64,000 nt of DNA from NCBI GenBank assembly GCA_036250225.1, contig JAPZLL010000014.1, positions 372,001 through 436,000 of the forward strand, written 5' to 3'. A program made the position numbers and the translations under genes. Source of the stretch: Cercophora sp. LCS_1. Lineage: Eukaryota; Ascomycota; Sordariomycetes; Sordariales; Lasiosphaeriaceae. The notes beneath the pieces were generated by a model, which saw only the letters and a program-made list of their open reading frames with translations, made no database searches and was not told where the DNA came from. Positions 52,791 to 64,000 of the stretch are shown here, one piece after another; the stretch's first letter is position 1; each line of letters begins with the position of its first letter.

Positions 52791-54379
52791 TCAATGCCAT
52801 GATTGACTGCTGGTGGCTGGTTCGGCACTGGCGAAAACACCATGTAGCCCAAGACCAGCCTGGTGACCGGATGCGTCTCCTCTGTCAGGAGGAGTTGATG
52901 GGTTGTCTTCTGCCTTTTGTGGAGACGTCGACTCTTCGCCTGCGTGTGAAGGCGAAGTGGTCGAGGACCCAGATTGGTCGGCCGCTGCGGTGTCGTTGGT
53001 TGTTTGGCTGTCCTCGTTTTCGACCTTGCGGACCGTCACAGCCGAGTTCCTCCGCCCGCCGAAGGAGAACTCGACATCGTCCAAAGGTTCAAACGACGGG
53101 TAAGCTTCTGCCGCCGCAGGGGGCATCCACGGGATATCTTCGGACCAGAGTCCTCCATGAACCGGTCCGACAAGGACAGCGCTTGGAGACCACGGAGGAT
53201 AGTGAAGACTTTCTGACGAAGACGGGACGTCATTCATGCTTGAGTTTGTGGTCGAGGAATTAGACACGCTAATTGGGTCTGTGAGGTCCGTTTCCCGACG
53301 ATATGGCTCCTGGGATGATGCCCCAGTACCCCCCGAGGTTTCTACAATGTTCAAGATTTCACCCATGCTGCTTTGAACGGCTTCCAGTGTCAAGCGCACC
53401 GCGGATTGAGCGAGCTCCAGTGGATGGTGCGCAAGGGACTCCCGAACACGTTCCTCGACTTCCCTGAGGATGTTCTGCCGTACAGCCGTGGCATTCAAAT
53501 CAAAGCTGCCGTCTTCTGGCTCGTAATCTGTCGAGGCCTTGTCAGAACTTTGATCGACGAGAGTGAGATATGATCCTTACAAGGGCTGGGGGGCTCAGGA
53601 CCCTCCGGGAACAGGATTTTGTACATCTCATACCACTTATCCCGTTCGGAGGCTGCCCGTTTCCCTCGTTTTCTGAGCTGGTCCTTTTGGACTTTGGTGA
53701 TTCCCTCCGGCTCCTTTAATTCTCTGAGTTCGCAGGGAGGATTTTGACGGACGTGAGCTGAAAGATTCCGTTCATCCTCAAATTCCTCGAAGCATCTCTC
53801 GCAGAAGGGCATTTGCGTGTGCCTACGGAGAAGATGCTCTCTGCGGGTGAAAGATGGTTAGCAGACGATCCAAGGAAAACAATGGTGAGAAAAGAAAACT
53901 GACTTGACTCGATGGGCTGTTGGCCATCCTGGCCCCAAACATGACCTCACATCCCCGTATTTCCTGGGGTTGTTTTTGAAGAAAGGACATGCAAACTTTT
54001 TGGACGATCCTTCTGGACCCTGCAGCCTCGGTTTTTTCCCGTCGCGGCTGGCCCTGCACTCCTCCTCCTCCTCATCATCATACGAATCCTTTCTAAGCTG
54101 GAATCGGCTATCGTCACATTGCGATCGCGATCTCTTCTTTTCTGACCGGATACGCCCACCGGATGAAGTCCCGTGCCCGTTTGGGGTTTTCTCTGCCGTT
54201 GACTGTGCTTCTCCTCGCGCGTTATATTTCGAGCAGCTTTCGAGTTTGCTGTTTGTAGGCAATGCAACTGGGCACTCATTGTTCTTTCCCTGGCCCGACC
54301 GGCACTCTCGGCTAGCTTGGCTTGACCCGACCCCCCATTTGGAGTGGGTTGATTTGTCAAGAACTGTGGAGGAGAGCAT
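52791..54379 (-). CDS. Fungal C2H2-like zinc-finger protein (paralogue 1)
   Basis: Exons 54379-53904, 53840-53581 and 53527-52791; 490 aa from ATG 54379. A Ser/Arg-rich acidic N-terminus leads to the fungal-specific zinc-binding module, which spans the first intron: FACPFFKNNPRKYGD, CLGPGW, HRVKEHLLRRHTQ, then CERCFEEFEDERNLSAHVRQ. This is the family in which C-P-F-x-K motifs and a later C-x2-C-x(n)-H form nucleic-acid-type fingers. After it come a helical segment (KWYEMYKILFPEG) and a Ser/Pro-rich tail. The start is uncertain: frames stay open upstream and a GTAAGT near 54574 hints at another 5' exon. A second member of the family lies 1.4 kb away on the same strand. Confidence 0.75.
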
Positions 54380-55762
54380 TGCATAGTGTCGTTTCGTCTT
54401 CTGACGAAACCCCTGTTGATTACAGAGGAGCTGGTGATCGCCCAGTAACACAAAACAATCAAAGCGTTCACGAGGAGAGTATCGGCAGTGTCGGTTTCCC
54501 AGACTCCGAGATTGGCATTTTGTTCGACCATTGCCACCGAGATCTGGAACTCTAGAGTATCCAAACTTACTCAATACCCTGAATAACTGGCGAAGGCGTT
54601 GCCTGGCCCGGGTATAGGAACGGCCGCAAATCCGTGGGACCCGCGCAATACATCGTCTGACGGCCCGATATTGAGTGCCAAAGGACTTGTCGGGGCACAT
54701 GGTTGAGCCGTTGGTTTTGTGGTTCCCGGGCCTTTTATCGGGACAGTTTAGGGGGTGATGGTGTGTGTGAGGCCTCTGGGATGTCGGTACGTGGCATGAT
54801 TTTCCTTCAGGAGGAACCAGGCGGGTACGGCAGCAATACTGAGCACGGTTCGGTCGCCAAGTGTGCCTAGCACCCTTATCCTCACTATTGGAGGAACCTA
54901 TCCTCCGTCCACCGTCAACTTGTCTCGATATCGTTGGGTTCGAGGAGATCGGGAGTTTGGAATGCAGGTCCGTTTGGTCGGTCGGGCTTCCTCCCTGGAG
55001 AACAACGCGTCAGTATAAGCAGCTTAACGTGTTGAGTAACATTTGGGGTAGGTCTTACAACAGCAGTGGGTGTCCACAGCTTCGCAGGTCCGGATTCACG
55101 AGCGTGCTGGGGCAATGACCATGCTGCTCGGTCTCGGCGTCGCGATGGCATCCAGAGCTTCGGCCCCCAAATCTCGGAATGCGGGGGCCCTCCCAAGGCG
55201 TCGCGCTCGTGGAGAGCCATGTTGCGGGGAGCGACGAGCGATCTTGAGGGTTGTGGGTCGCGGACCACGACGTTGAGCGAAAGTCATGAGTGCCTTTGTC
55301 GTGAACTGGAAAATCGATGTCCGGGTGGCAGTGCTGAGCCCTTGCGACAGGTAATTTCAGCCAATCGCGATGGCGCGGCCCGATCGTCACCCCGCGCTTG
55401 CGCTGCATTCTGCAAGGCTGGTTGCCTCACACCCCTGCAAGGCAAGAAGGCACCCAGACCAAAAGACTTTTTCCAGGAAAGAGCATTCCTTGACGCGACC
55501 GCCAATGCGAAACACTGCCACGCCCACCTCGTGCCTTTCCACTCCGGTCATGAGCCAGGTAGCGTTCTTCCGCGTCGCCCATGAGGGGGGAGGCAGAGGT
55601 TTGGACACGGACTGATATGGAGCTTGAGGCGAGTGATTGACAAGAGGTCCATCGAACCATTGCGGTTGCTTTCCCCGGTTTCTCTTCGGTACCCGGTTGG
55701 CAGCGGCGACACGGGGAAGGGCGCAGTATTGATCGGCGGCAGTGGTGAAGACCCGATGCACT
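54380..55762. other. Spacer between the two zinc-finger genes
   Basis: About 1.4 kb. It may contain an unrecognised 5' exon of paralogue 1 near 54570. Overlapping frames around 55055-55760 are not coding-like. Nothing else recognised. Confidence 0.45.
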
Positions 55763-56662
55763 CTATTCTGTGGGAAATATTATATAGGAAACAAAACTTG
55801 TATCAACACGAAACCAGAATTCCTGGAACAGTATGGACAGACAAGATCCCCTACCACTTGCTCGACTCTATCCACTCACTTACCTTTTCATGCGGTTCGA
55901 TACTTATCTCTAGCTCAGACTCGAGCTCTTCGCCTGTTATTTGGGCCACTGGCTGTTGCGTGCCAGCTACACTAGCTCCGACGATATCGTGACCAGCTGT
56001 CTGAGGAGCTCTCAAGAGTGGCGGGCCAGGATTGGAGCCCCAAGACTTGACAGCGTCAAGAAAAACTTGGAATTGGCGAAAGAAAAGCGCGGCGTTCCCT
56101 CCGCTACTGTCTGCAACAAGCAAGCCGGATAGTTTCTCCGCGAAAAACTCGGAGAACCCAGGCGGCGGGGTACGCGCCACGGCGACCAGATGCTCGGTGG
56201 TGGGCATCAAATACGCGGCGGGAATGGGGGCCGCATAGGGGAATAGCTGCTCAAATATCCTGACCCACTGGTTCCCAGACGTTTCCCCTGGCCGCCGCCG
56301 GCCCTTGTAGATGATGTTCAGTTGATCGGTCGCGATGTGGAGGCGGTTCCGGCATGCGGCAGCGCGGCCGGAACGAGAACAGCCACATTTGTGGTGTTTC
56401 TTCAAATGCTCCCTGTGCCATTCTCAGTCAGGTCTGTTGGTAATATTCAACATGCATTGCTAGAGGAAGCTGCGTACTTGACATGTCTGATGTCGCGGGA
56501 GCCATTCGAGCATGTCTTGGGCATCTGCTCGTCGGGAAACCTCTGCAAAAACGGGCATGCTAGCCGGCCGAACGTATCGTCAAGGTTCGCTTCCGGGGCC
56601 TGATCGAGTTCTTCTTGGGCGTTCGCAGATTCAGAGAGCGAGCGGGGCGGAGGTTGGCTCAT
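55763..56662 (-). CDS. Fungal C2H2-like zinc-finger protein (paralogue 2)
   Basis: Exons 56662-56478 and 56412 onward; the first intron (65 nt) restores RDIRHVKEHLKKHHKC. The module starts with LACPFLQRFPDEQ, then C, then the VKEHLKKHH helix and CGCSRSG, but the second cysteine pair is less regular than in paralogue 1. FEQLFP and a disordered tail follow. Two ends are possible: TAG at 55853-55851 after KVSEWIESSKW, or splicing from GTAAGT at 55883 to a TTCCAG acceptor (exon 3 55822-55763, ending HEKEFWF to ITE-like tail). I prefer the spliced form because of the strong donor but cannot prove it. Protein of about 257 or 248 aa. The intron position inside the finger matches paralogue 1, which supports common descent. 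Confidence 0.5.
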
Positions 56663-59600
56663 TTTTCTTCTTTTTTCCAAAACTTCAAAGTTTTCAATTT
56701 CTTTGGACTTCTTTCGAAATGATTATTCTGAAGAACTCCTAGCACTTTTGGGCGGCAGGTTCCTGACGGCGTCGGCCCTGGTCTGCTCAGACAGCAGTTG
56801 CTGGGGCTGCCCAATCAAGACGATAGAAACTCGTTTGCTTCGACCAGCCCGCCAATACTGCGCAGGGCTATCACCTATCAAGCGACCATCGAAGGAACAA
56901 GACCCGACAAAAGAACCTCCCAAGCTGCTGCCCATCTGAAGCCCGACAATTGTTTTCCGCGTGAATCGACGGCATCAGTTTCTGTTGAAAATTAGTTTTG
57001 CTACCACGACACTTGTCGAAGCCCCTGCTCAGCTCAACACAAGCTGTGTCGAACTCGACCGACGCGGGCGTGCGGGGTCCCCATCAAACCTGCAAGAGGA
57101 AAAAAAAAAAAAAAGAGAGAAACGACAGGAAGGTCATCTCCGCCCACGACGACGCAGTCGTCACGACCAGAGCTTGCACGACGAATTTCTACCGACAGCG
57201 AGCAGACGACAATTGCTAAGCTTATTCTCAAGCTCATTTAAGTGCACGTCTGAAGCCGGCGGTAGAACGCCCGCCACGAGGGATTGGCGACGTCGGAAGC
57301 CCTGATCAACGGCAAAGTTTGGAGAAAGACACAAGAGAGTTGAAGAAAGAGAAGCAACTTAGTGATGTCAGTAGCGAGGAAGGTTCAATTGTTCTCCACT
57401 GTGCAACGCTAACGTGACATCAAGGGCGGCAACACCCGAGACCCAGCTCGATTGCTTTGTTCGACGCGACCGGATCGGCGTCAAGGCCCGCTTGGCAGCT
57501 GGGCAAAGTGCCCCGTTGGTCGCAGCGCGTGTTTCCGAGGCCATGAGCAAGATCGAAGCCCTCGAGAGAGCGATGGGCAAGACGGAGAACGAGAGTCGCG
57601 CTGCTGCACAAGCGATCGCTGACAAGGTGGAGCCGGAATGCCAGGCCGTCGCCGGAGAACTGGATGGCGTCGCGAAGATGGCCTAGTACGCCATTCTTCG
57701 CGTCTGCAATCAGCTCGAGGTTGTCGAACAGACGAAGGGGAGAAGAGGGTGCATCGGACGGCTCTCGGAACGGGGATGGCTAGGCGTGGAATCAAGGTCT
57801 GGATCGGATGGAGAGTGCTGTGCAGATCTCTGGAAACGCATTCTCATGGCGTTGTGTGCATCTTTCGGAGCGTCTCTGGGGCATTTGCCGCTGGACATCT
57901 CGAGAAACATCTTTCAGGGGCAAAAACAGACTCGGTGGTCGAATTTGGTTCCTCCACAGCCATACTGCGCAAACCTCTCTGATCGCAAATGCGCATTAGC
58001 ACTCGGCCGAGGGAGCGGGCTGACAACCCCGACAGGGAGAAGGTAAATTGATTGGCTCACACAACCCACCACCCCAACAAGGCGGCATGGTATTTTCGGT
58101 CGTGGTTTCACATGCAGGCAAGGCGTTTGGAAATCGGTGTTTGCATTGTCAGTCGCGATAGTTGGCTTGTCATTTAGATCTTTTCGAGGAGTGTAAGCAG
58201 GTCGAATGCATCATGTTGGATATACTTGTACCGAGCACACCGTTCTCATCTAACAAACGCCTCGCCGACGTGAACCCAAGTCATGGACATTCGCGACGTC
58301 GTGCTCTGTTTAGATGAACAGCTTACATTTTACCAGGGGCCGATTGTTGTTCTCTTCCGCTTGAAGGATGTGTGTTGGGTTTTTGCTCCCATGATCCTCT
58401 TCCGGGCATGATGGGAGAGAGCACAGCTTCCTCCGATTAACTTCGCCCATGTGGGCCACCATGGCCTCAGGCAGCAGAAGCCTTGTGTTCACCCAAGCGG
58501 TGTCTGCCGCAAAGATCTTCTGCCAACAGGTGGTACAGTGCCATGTGGGCTCGGATGTAACATCGGGAGGCCGTTTTCTCCTCCCTCACGCCATGTTAGG
58601 AGGATACCACATTATCCACTGCCAGCCGCCTCAGTGTCACACAATGATCAAGACATTATATGCTTGGATTCGGCCAGGGCCAGTGTCGTAACACCGCTAC
58701 AAGCAGGAACAACACAGTGAGCCCCAGATGTCAGCAAAGAGGCACGGCGAGTTGGTACATGCACACCTTCCAGTCACCAGACACTCTTATTTCGTCACCA
58801 CTTTGAACGTCTCCGACAGGGGGGGTCCAAATTCCGGCCACGATACTGGAAACCTGATGTTTTCCGGGCCAGCGGTGGCGATTTCGCAAAGGCGGACGTT
58901 CACATTTCCCTGGGGAAGACCAGAAATATTCCGAGCAAAAGTAGGCGGTTCCAGTCTGTCCGAAGATCGTATTTGAAGCGTCCGATATTGAATATGCCCC
59001 CAAGAAAGCTGCCCACAGTCGTGGAAAGCTACATGTACTCCTACAGTATCGACATTTAAGTTGTCTAGTTGGTGTGAAGATGGAGCATGAAGTGAAAGCC
59101 CTACAAAGTTCTACCAAGGTATCAACGAGGACGGCATTTTGTAAGAGAAGTACAAGTAATACAATCCTCGTCTAAGTCAGTCTGCCTCTCTATCCTCATA
59201 ATGAAGTTATGGCAATGGCAGCAACAGCGATCGATGCCGCAGATACCTTTTACCTGCGTTGACAGAGGCGTACCAGACGAGACTGGCGCTCAACAATAGG
59301 TTCAGCCTTTGAGACAAGAGAAAATCACCACCATATTCTCCGGGACTGAAGGTGATTATGTGAATTTGAAATCTATGCGGCGTTCCTACAAGATCGCGTA
59401 GCTCGATAATCGAAACAAGATGACTAGTCTCATAACAACCTATTTCTATTGTATTAAGCACAAATTTAATGATTACGAGGGCGACTTATTGTCAGGTCCG
59501 ATATTAACGCATATTTGCAGAAATATGTTAGGCCCCTTGACCATCCAGTCTTCGTCCCTGATCTAAATACTTGTGCATCTTCACTTTTATCCTGTCACGG

Positions 59601-60112
59601 TTTTCCTAGGGAGCCTTGCTTCGAGCTTGATATCATCAATCTCGGCTGCTGCAATTTGCTGGTCTATCGATTGATGTTTGTATTTGACGTACGCTCACTG
59701 GGCGTGGTGGGCTACTTGGATGGCGAGGAAAAGAACGAGTCAATCCTAATCAGTTGAAATATTGGTACGTACTTCCTGTCAAGTGAGAAGGATAGAGAAG
59801 TACAAGGTTGGCGACGGGGAAGATTCTTTCCAGTCACGGCATTGGGGAGATTTTCCTGGGCACCTAGTAGTCATTAGGTACAGAGGGAGGTTGTAGAAAA
59901 AGCGATAACCCACAATGCCTTGAATTGGCGCGATGTTGGAACACAGTTGTTGCGTTTTGGGACCGAAACTTTCAATACATGTCCGCTGATGGGATCTGAC
60001 TTGAATGAGACAAGTATAAAAGTATAATGCGTAAATTATGCATCTTTGCTTTTTGCCTGCTAGTCTTACACTCCACGATATCTCACACACCATGCTGGTC
60101 ATTCCCAACTCT
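56663..60112. other. Long region without a convincing gene
   Basis: About 3.4 kb. A plus frame 57414-57686 (91 codons) has a coiled-coil-like stretch (SEAMSKIEALERAMGKTENE) and may be a gene fragment or a doubtful small gene. Short A/T-rich frames occupy 58.7-60.1 kb. A 14-A run is at 57102-57115. Nothing is supported well enough to name. Confidence 0.45.
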
Positions 60113-60462
60113 TCATTCTGATCTCTTACTCGCTGCGCCTTCGTGTTTCATTCCCTCACAGCCCGTAAACTTGCCCGCTATCTCTTCGACCTTTCCATAG
60201 CCCGCTTTGGCAGGGTCCCGGTGCTCGGCCGCGGCTTGCAATGACGCTTTCGCGTGTGCCTTGTCTTGCTCGCCGGATGTGGTCCACGCGTGGGAGCCTG
60301 TGATGGCCCCAATGGTGCTCTGTATTGAAGTAAGTGTCTGCGACAACGCAATCGAGAGCTGGTGTTGGCAAGTACCTCTGCTGCTCCTTTGATATACTCG
60401 GCATGGCCAGCGACAAGACCCGGCTGGTTTGGGTTCTGGCCCTGGGGTGTGTTGGATGACAT
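60113..60462 (-). CDS. CsbD-like stress protein
   Basis: Exons 60462-60376 and 60319-60113, 97 aa; the 56-nt intron (GTACTT donor, ACAG acceptor) joins GAAE to STIGAITGS in frame. The protein is small and hydrophilic, with Ala/Gly/Lys-rich helices and repeated segments (AEYIKGAAESTIGAITG, then GKVEEIAGKFTG) like CsbD family proteins, which in bacteria are general-stress proteins and in fungi are often called mismatch/cruciform DNA recognition-like. No signal peptide or membrane helix, so cytosolic. Its molecular role is unknown. Confidence 0.75.
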
Positions 60463-63292
60463 GGTGGTTTGGATACAGATGTAGATGTAGATGTAGATGG
60501 ATAATTGAATGGGATATTTTCTACTAGATCAGTTGTGTCCGAGTGGGAGATTTGATGTGTCTATTTGAAGCTTTTTTTTTTTTGTTTTGGGCTTCATTCG
60601 AAATCGTGACGTCGGTGCTCTTGACGTCATTGCCATTAGCGGGTGTTGGGTGTCTCGCGGGTCTGCGGCTGCATGGATGGCGCATGCATCCCTGTAACCA
60701 ACGCAGCCAAGCAGCCCTACGTTGTCCGTCACGATTGTGAAGACCATGGTTCCTGTGGATCTATCGCCACGCCGTTTCGTCGCGGGTATTGCGACCGAGA
60801 TCTCTGTGCAGCACACGTTGGGCGAAGGTGCGCGAGATACCGGCCGTTGAGGCTGCGACCCCCTACCTACTGAGCAACGCGACACCTGCGAGCTCGCCGA
60901 GCTGCCTTCTCTGTCCTAACCGGAAACTCTTTTGCGCTTGAAGGTTTTAGGCAGCTTCAAAACCAAGGGAGGGAATATTTTATTCCGGAAAGTGCAAGCA
61001 TTCTCAGACCTGGTTGTGAAATCGTTGCCCTCTTTTCGGCGCGCGATGGGAGAGGTCACCTCGAGTTCTGCCTCGAATGGGCTCTGTATGAATACCTAGG
61101 TATCTGATCACACACCGTCCTCACACGCGCCGCAGAGAACCATCGGCAGGATAGATAAAGGGGATGGTTGATGCCAATAGTGATGCGTCCAGACAACCTA
61201 CCCCAGAGTTATTTCGGGGCGCAGTTTACCGGTAGTCAAGGCTGACCAGGGAGGCATGTCAGCATTCGAGATTGAGGGCTGCCCCGCACAGTGTCTTCGG
61301 TCCTTCCGTCTTTCGTCAAGAATTAGGAGTGTGAGGTTGGGGATCATTGAGTTATTCAACACAAGCAGGATAGGCATTCACTTTGAAGTTTGGACTTCTA
61401 CGTGGGCAATAGGAGGCGAGACTTGACGAGGGCGAGGGAGGCAATCGATCGTAGCAACGTGAAGTCAACGTGGGGTCGGACAGAGGCCAGAAGCAGCCAC
61501 TCCATGGTGGGCTTTTTCGGCGATGTCGTGCATGTTGGGAGACAAGCTAAGGACATCCCAGCAAAGAACACGGTTGCTGGCAGAAAACCCCCTTCCGACC
61601 AGACGCCGCGCAGTCGCCGGCAAACCCGAGCCTGCCACAGACACTAAGGATTGATGCGCACTTGAGAGGCGCCGGATTTGTCCAGAGAAATCCGAAGCTG
61701 GGCGCATTTGCACCACTCAAATTCAGACCTGTCATGCTTGAGAGTACCACCCTGTTGCTTCGCGGGCTGTAGATCCACAAGCCGAGGGCGGGCGGCGGGT
61801 GGTGTCCGATCTGGGTGGCGAAGCAACGCTCGCCTCCGGCCTGAGTCGCTGGGCTGATGAAGTGTGGGCAGCCGCGGGCTGACATTGCAGGCGGTCGCAG
61901 ATTGACACTGCTGTCTCACCAGCATCCCTCCATCAGGCAAGCTGGCAGGGTATCCCACCACTCATGCCGTTTCGCTCTTGGGACAACAAAGTTGGAGATG
62001 GCAAGCCCAAGGCAAAACCATCAAGTGTCGGGAATAGACTTGCGCGAATAAAATTTGGGAGAGGATGCAAAGCCAGGGCTCTAGCGGAAATGGCGATGTG
62101 GAGGGTTCTTGCTGGAGGCGAGGTTGCTGGCAGCCAAGACGAGGTTACCAAAACTTCGACTTGGACAACAATCCAGAAGCATCCTCTGTCCCTCCCACAT
62201 GTAGGGAAACAAGTTCAACGTGTTCCTAGACCGAGATCGCTTCGGCACTGGGCAGACGTGGTTGCGCTGGAAACCACAAGAGTTACTTGTCGTTGCGATT
62301 CCTGGAGCCACTACTCCCACCTCCTTGGGCTCCTTCCCTTTTTGCCCCGCGATCCACCACTGGGCGGCAAAGATGAGTCCAGTCGTCCTCTTGAGTGCCA
62401 TCTTTAGTGGGACCTTTTGGTTTACTTTGCCGCAAATTTACAAAACGACAGTGCGGATCCCAGCCTCTTTGAAACCACAAAGCAAACGTGGCAAAGAAGC
62501 CCGGCAACTTGTCGGTGCCGTCGAGCGAGGCGGGTGGGATGGATTTTTTGGCTCTCAAATTTTTTTTGGCTGTCGAGACTTTGCAAGGCGGTGAGCAGGC
62601 CGGAACCTGACAAAGGCGGCTAGCTCGTGCGCTGATAAAGCGATAAGCAAGGATCTTCACGGATAAGCAGGGGTGTCAGACCGTGGAGCGGCAGGTCACG
62701 GACCAATCAATAGAGGGGTAAAAGGGAGACGGAGGCGCGGAGGTATGAGTCGCCCCAAAGATGCAGCTGGATTCTGGATGGGAAGGGCTCCAGAACTCGG
62801 CGACTAGGCATTTGCTGAAGCAAATCGGATGAAACCTGGTTGCCCTGGGCGGGAGGGCAAAAAAAAGTTTTCGGTCCCTTCTCCCCAACGCTGCGGGTGG
62901 GGGACCCACCGCCACTTTTTTTCTCCAGAATGGCTGTGTGCAGCACACACCCTTAAATATCACCGCCTTCCCACCAGACCTTTTTTCCTACCCTTCTTCT
63001 TTCTTCAGGTCCCCCCCTCCTTTGTTTCCATTTTGACTGTTTGTTCCCACCTGGGACTCTCTCCACTCAGTCTTTACTTTCTTGTTGCGACTCTCTCTAG
63101 AAGGGCCAACATAGAGTAGAATTTCGACCCCTCCATCGAAATTTCTACGGGCTCACTGGTCGGACTGCCCTTCCGTTGGCGCAGGATACCTCGATAGACT
63201 CGCAAAGACTCGGCTAGACTGCGGTTTAGATTCCCTGCTTTTTTCCATCACAAACAGACGGCTTGCCGATTTACACGATAAACACCGCCATA
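60463..63292. other. Long upstream region of eEF3
   Basis: About 2.8 kb with no supported gene. A GATGTA hexamer repeat is at 60479-60500 and a T14 run near 60570. The last 350 bp show a TTAAATAT box (62953-62960) and a pyrimidine-rich block (62980-63080), typical of a strong fungal promoter and leader. Confidence 0.55.
62953..63080 (+). promoter_or_regulatory. Core promoter and CT-rich leader of eEF3
   Basis: TTAAATAT at 62953-62960 followed by long C/T runs (CCTTTTTTCC, TTCTTCTTTCTTC, CCCCCCTCC), which usually mark transcription start zones of highly expressed fungal genes, about 215-335 bp before the ATG. Confidence 0.5.
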
Positions 63293-64000
63293 ATGCCTTC
63301 CGGGAACGCCCAGAGCATCAAGGTCTTGGACGAGCTGTTCCAAAAGCTCACCGTCTCCAAGGAGGCCGATGCGATCAAGGATGCCTCTGCCGCCCTCGCC
63401 TCGTTCATCAACGGCCGTATCGAGGATCTCGACACTCCCACCAGGTAAATACGCCCTTATCATTCTACACCCTCTTGTGCGCCCGACCCTGCGAGACATC
63501 CCGTCGCATCCGCATCCAAAATGCGAGGCGACTTTGGCGGTTACATTCCACCATGGGACGAATCAGCCCGCGGCATGAGATGCAGGGACCGGTTTTTTTG
63601 GCAAAAAATTTTCTGGGCCGCGCGCACAATTTTCAGGCACCACAGCGCACCAAAATTTGGAGAAGTTCCCGCTGACATGTGAACCCCGCAGAACTGTCGA
63701 GGCCCTGAAGAAGCAGCTCGCCAACAAGAAGGATGCTGCGGCGCGCGAAAAGGCCCTCAACGCCATCCAGGCGATTGCCCAGCACTCCGAGGTCTCGGCT
63801 CACGTTGAGCCCTACCTCGTCCAGCTTCTCCCCAATGTCTTGGCTGGCGCTGGTGACAAGATTACCGCCGTGAAGAATGCTGCCATCGCGGCCGCGCTCG
63901 CCATTGCCGAGGGCATCAACCCCAATGCCGTCAAGGCCACTCTCCCTGCCCTGATAGACTCTCTCCGCAACGCCCAGAAGTGGCCCGAGAAGATGACTGT
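63293..64000 (+). CDS. tef3: Translation elongation factor 3 (eEF3), 5' part
   Basis: Exon 1 63293-63444; intron 63445-63691 (247 nt, GTAAAT donor, CGCAG acceptor); exon 2 from 63692 to the window edge, so the gene is incomplete. The 153 residues seen match the N-terminal HEAT-repeat domain of fungal eEF3: VLDELFQKLTVSKEADAIK, SAALASFINGRIEDLD, AALAIAEGINPNAVKATLPA. eEF3 is a fungal-specific ABC-F ATPase that helps release deacyl-tRNA from the ribosomal E site in each elongation cycle. The ABC domains must lie beyond the window. The start ATG is the first in frame, after CCGCCATA. Confidence 0.93.

Noticed and set aside
54915..55761. Overlapping open frames on both strands between the zinc-finger paralogues
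   Set aside because: Several frames are open at once, a sign of GC-rich non-coding sequence; none has a recognisable domain.

Overview
The window looks like nuclear DNA of a filamentous ascomycete, most likely a Sordariomycete (Sordariales/Chaetomiaceae-like). Genes are GC-rich and carry few, short introns (mostly 45-65 nt, GT-AG, with CTAAC/CTGAC-like branch sites). They include typical fungal families: Zn2Cys6 regulators, a GH7 cellobiohydrolase with a CBM1, a PPR protein, eEF3, Sfh1/Snf5, and short S/T-rich secreted or single-pass proteins. No rRNA, convincing tRNA, CRISPR array or intact transposon was seen. I recognised 18 genes with fair or better support, two weaker ones (a small secreted-type protein and the second zinc-finger paralogue), three decayed genes and a few doubtful ORFs. 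Introns were placed by hand from splice signals and checked for frame continuity; none was tested against RNA.

Left part (1-21 kb), mostly housekeeping and membrane genes: a mitochondrial-type PPR protein (+); a secreted DOMON/cytochrome b561 protein (-); an MFS transporter (-); a single-pass S/T-rich membrane protein (-); a secreted bacterial-style SsuA/NMT1-like binding protein (-); a large DraRnl-type RNA ligase with a long acidic repeat-rich tail (-); and the RSC chromatin-remodelling subunit Sfh1 with a GATA-like finger (+).

Middle part (21-31 kb), gene-poor and accessory in character: three decayed relatives of one ankyrin-like gene (about 21.55-22.36, 27.09-27.62 and 28.51-29.27 kb) share an intron position but carry stops and frameshifts. 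Among them lie a secreted KP4-like cysteine-rich protein with a GPI-type tail and a Zn2Cys6 regulator. A single-pass protein with a 66-bp tandem repeat follows.

32-48 kb: a basic disordered single-pass protein, the GH7 cellobiohydrolase behind a 1.9 kb promoter region, an O-methyltransferase-like protein with an altered catalytic motif, and two divergently transcribed Zn2Cys6 regulators sharing a 1.76 kb intergenic region.

48-64 kb: a conserved 833-aa fungal protein, a small secreted-type S/T-rich protein, two neighbouring paralogous zinc-finger genes, a CsbD-like stress protein, long stretches without convincing genes, and the 5' end of translation elongation factor 3, which runs off the right edge.
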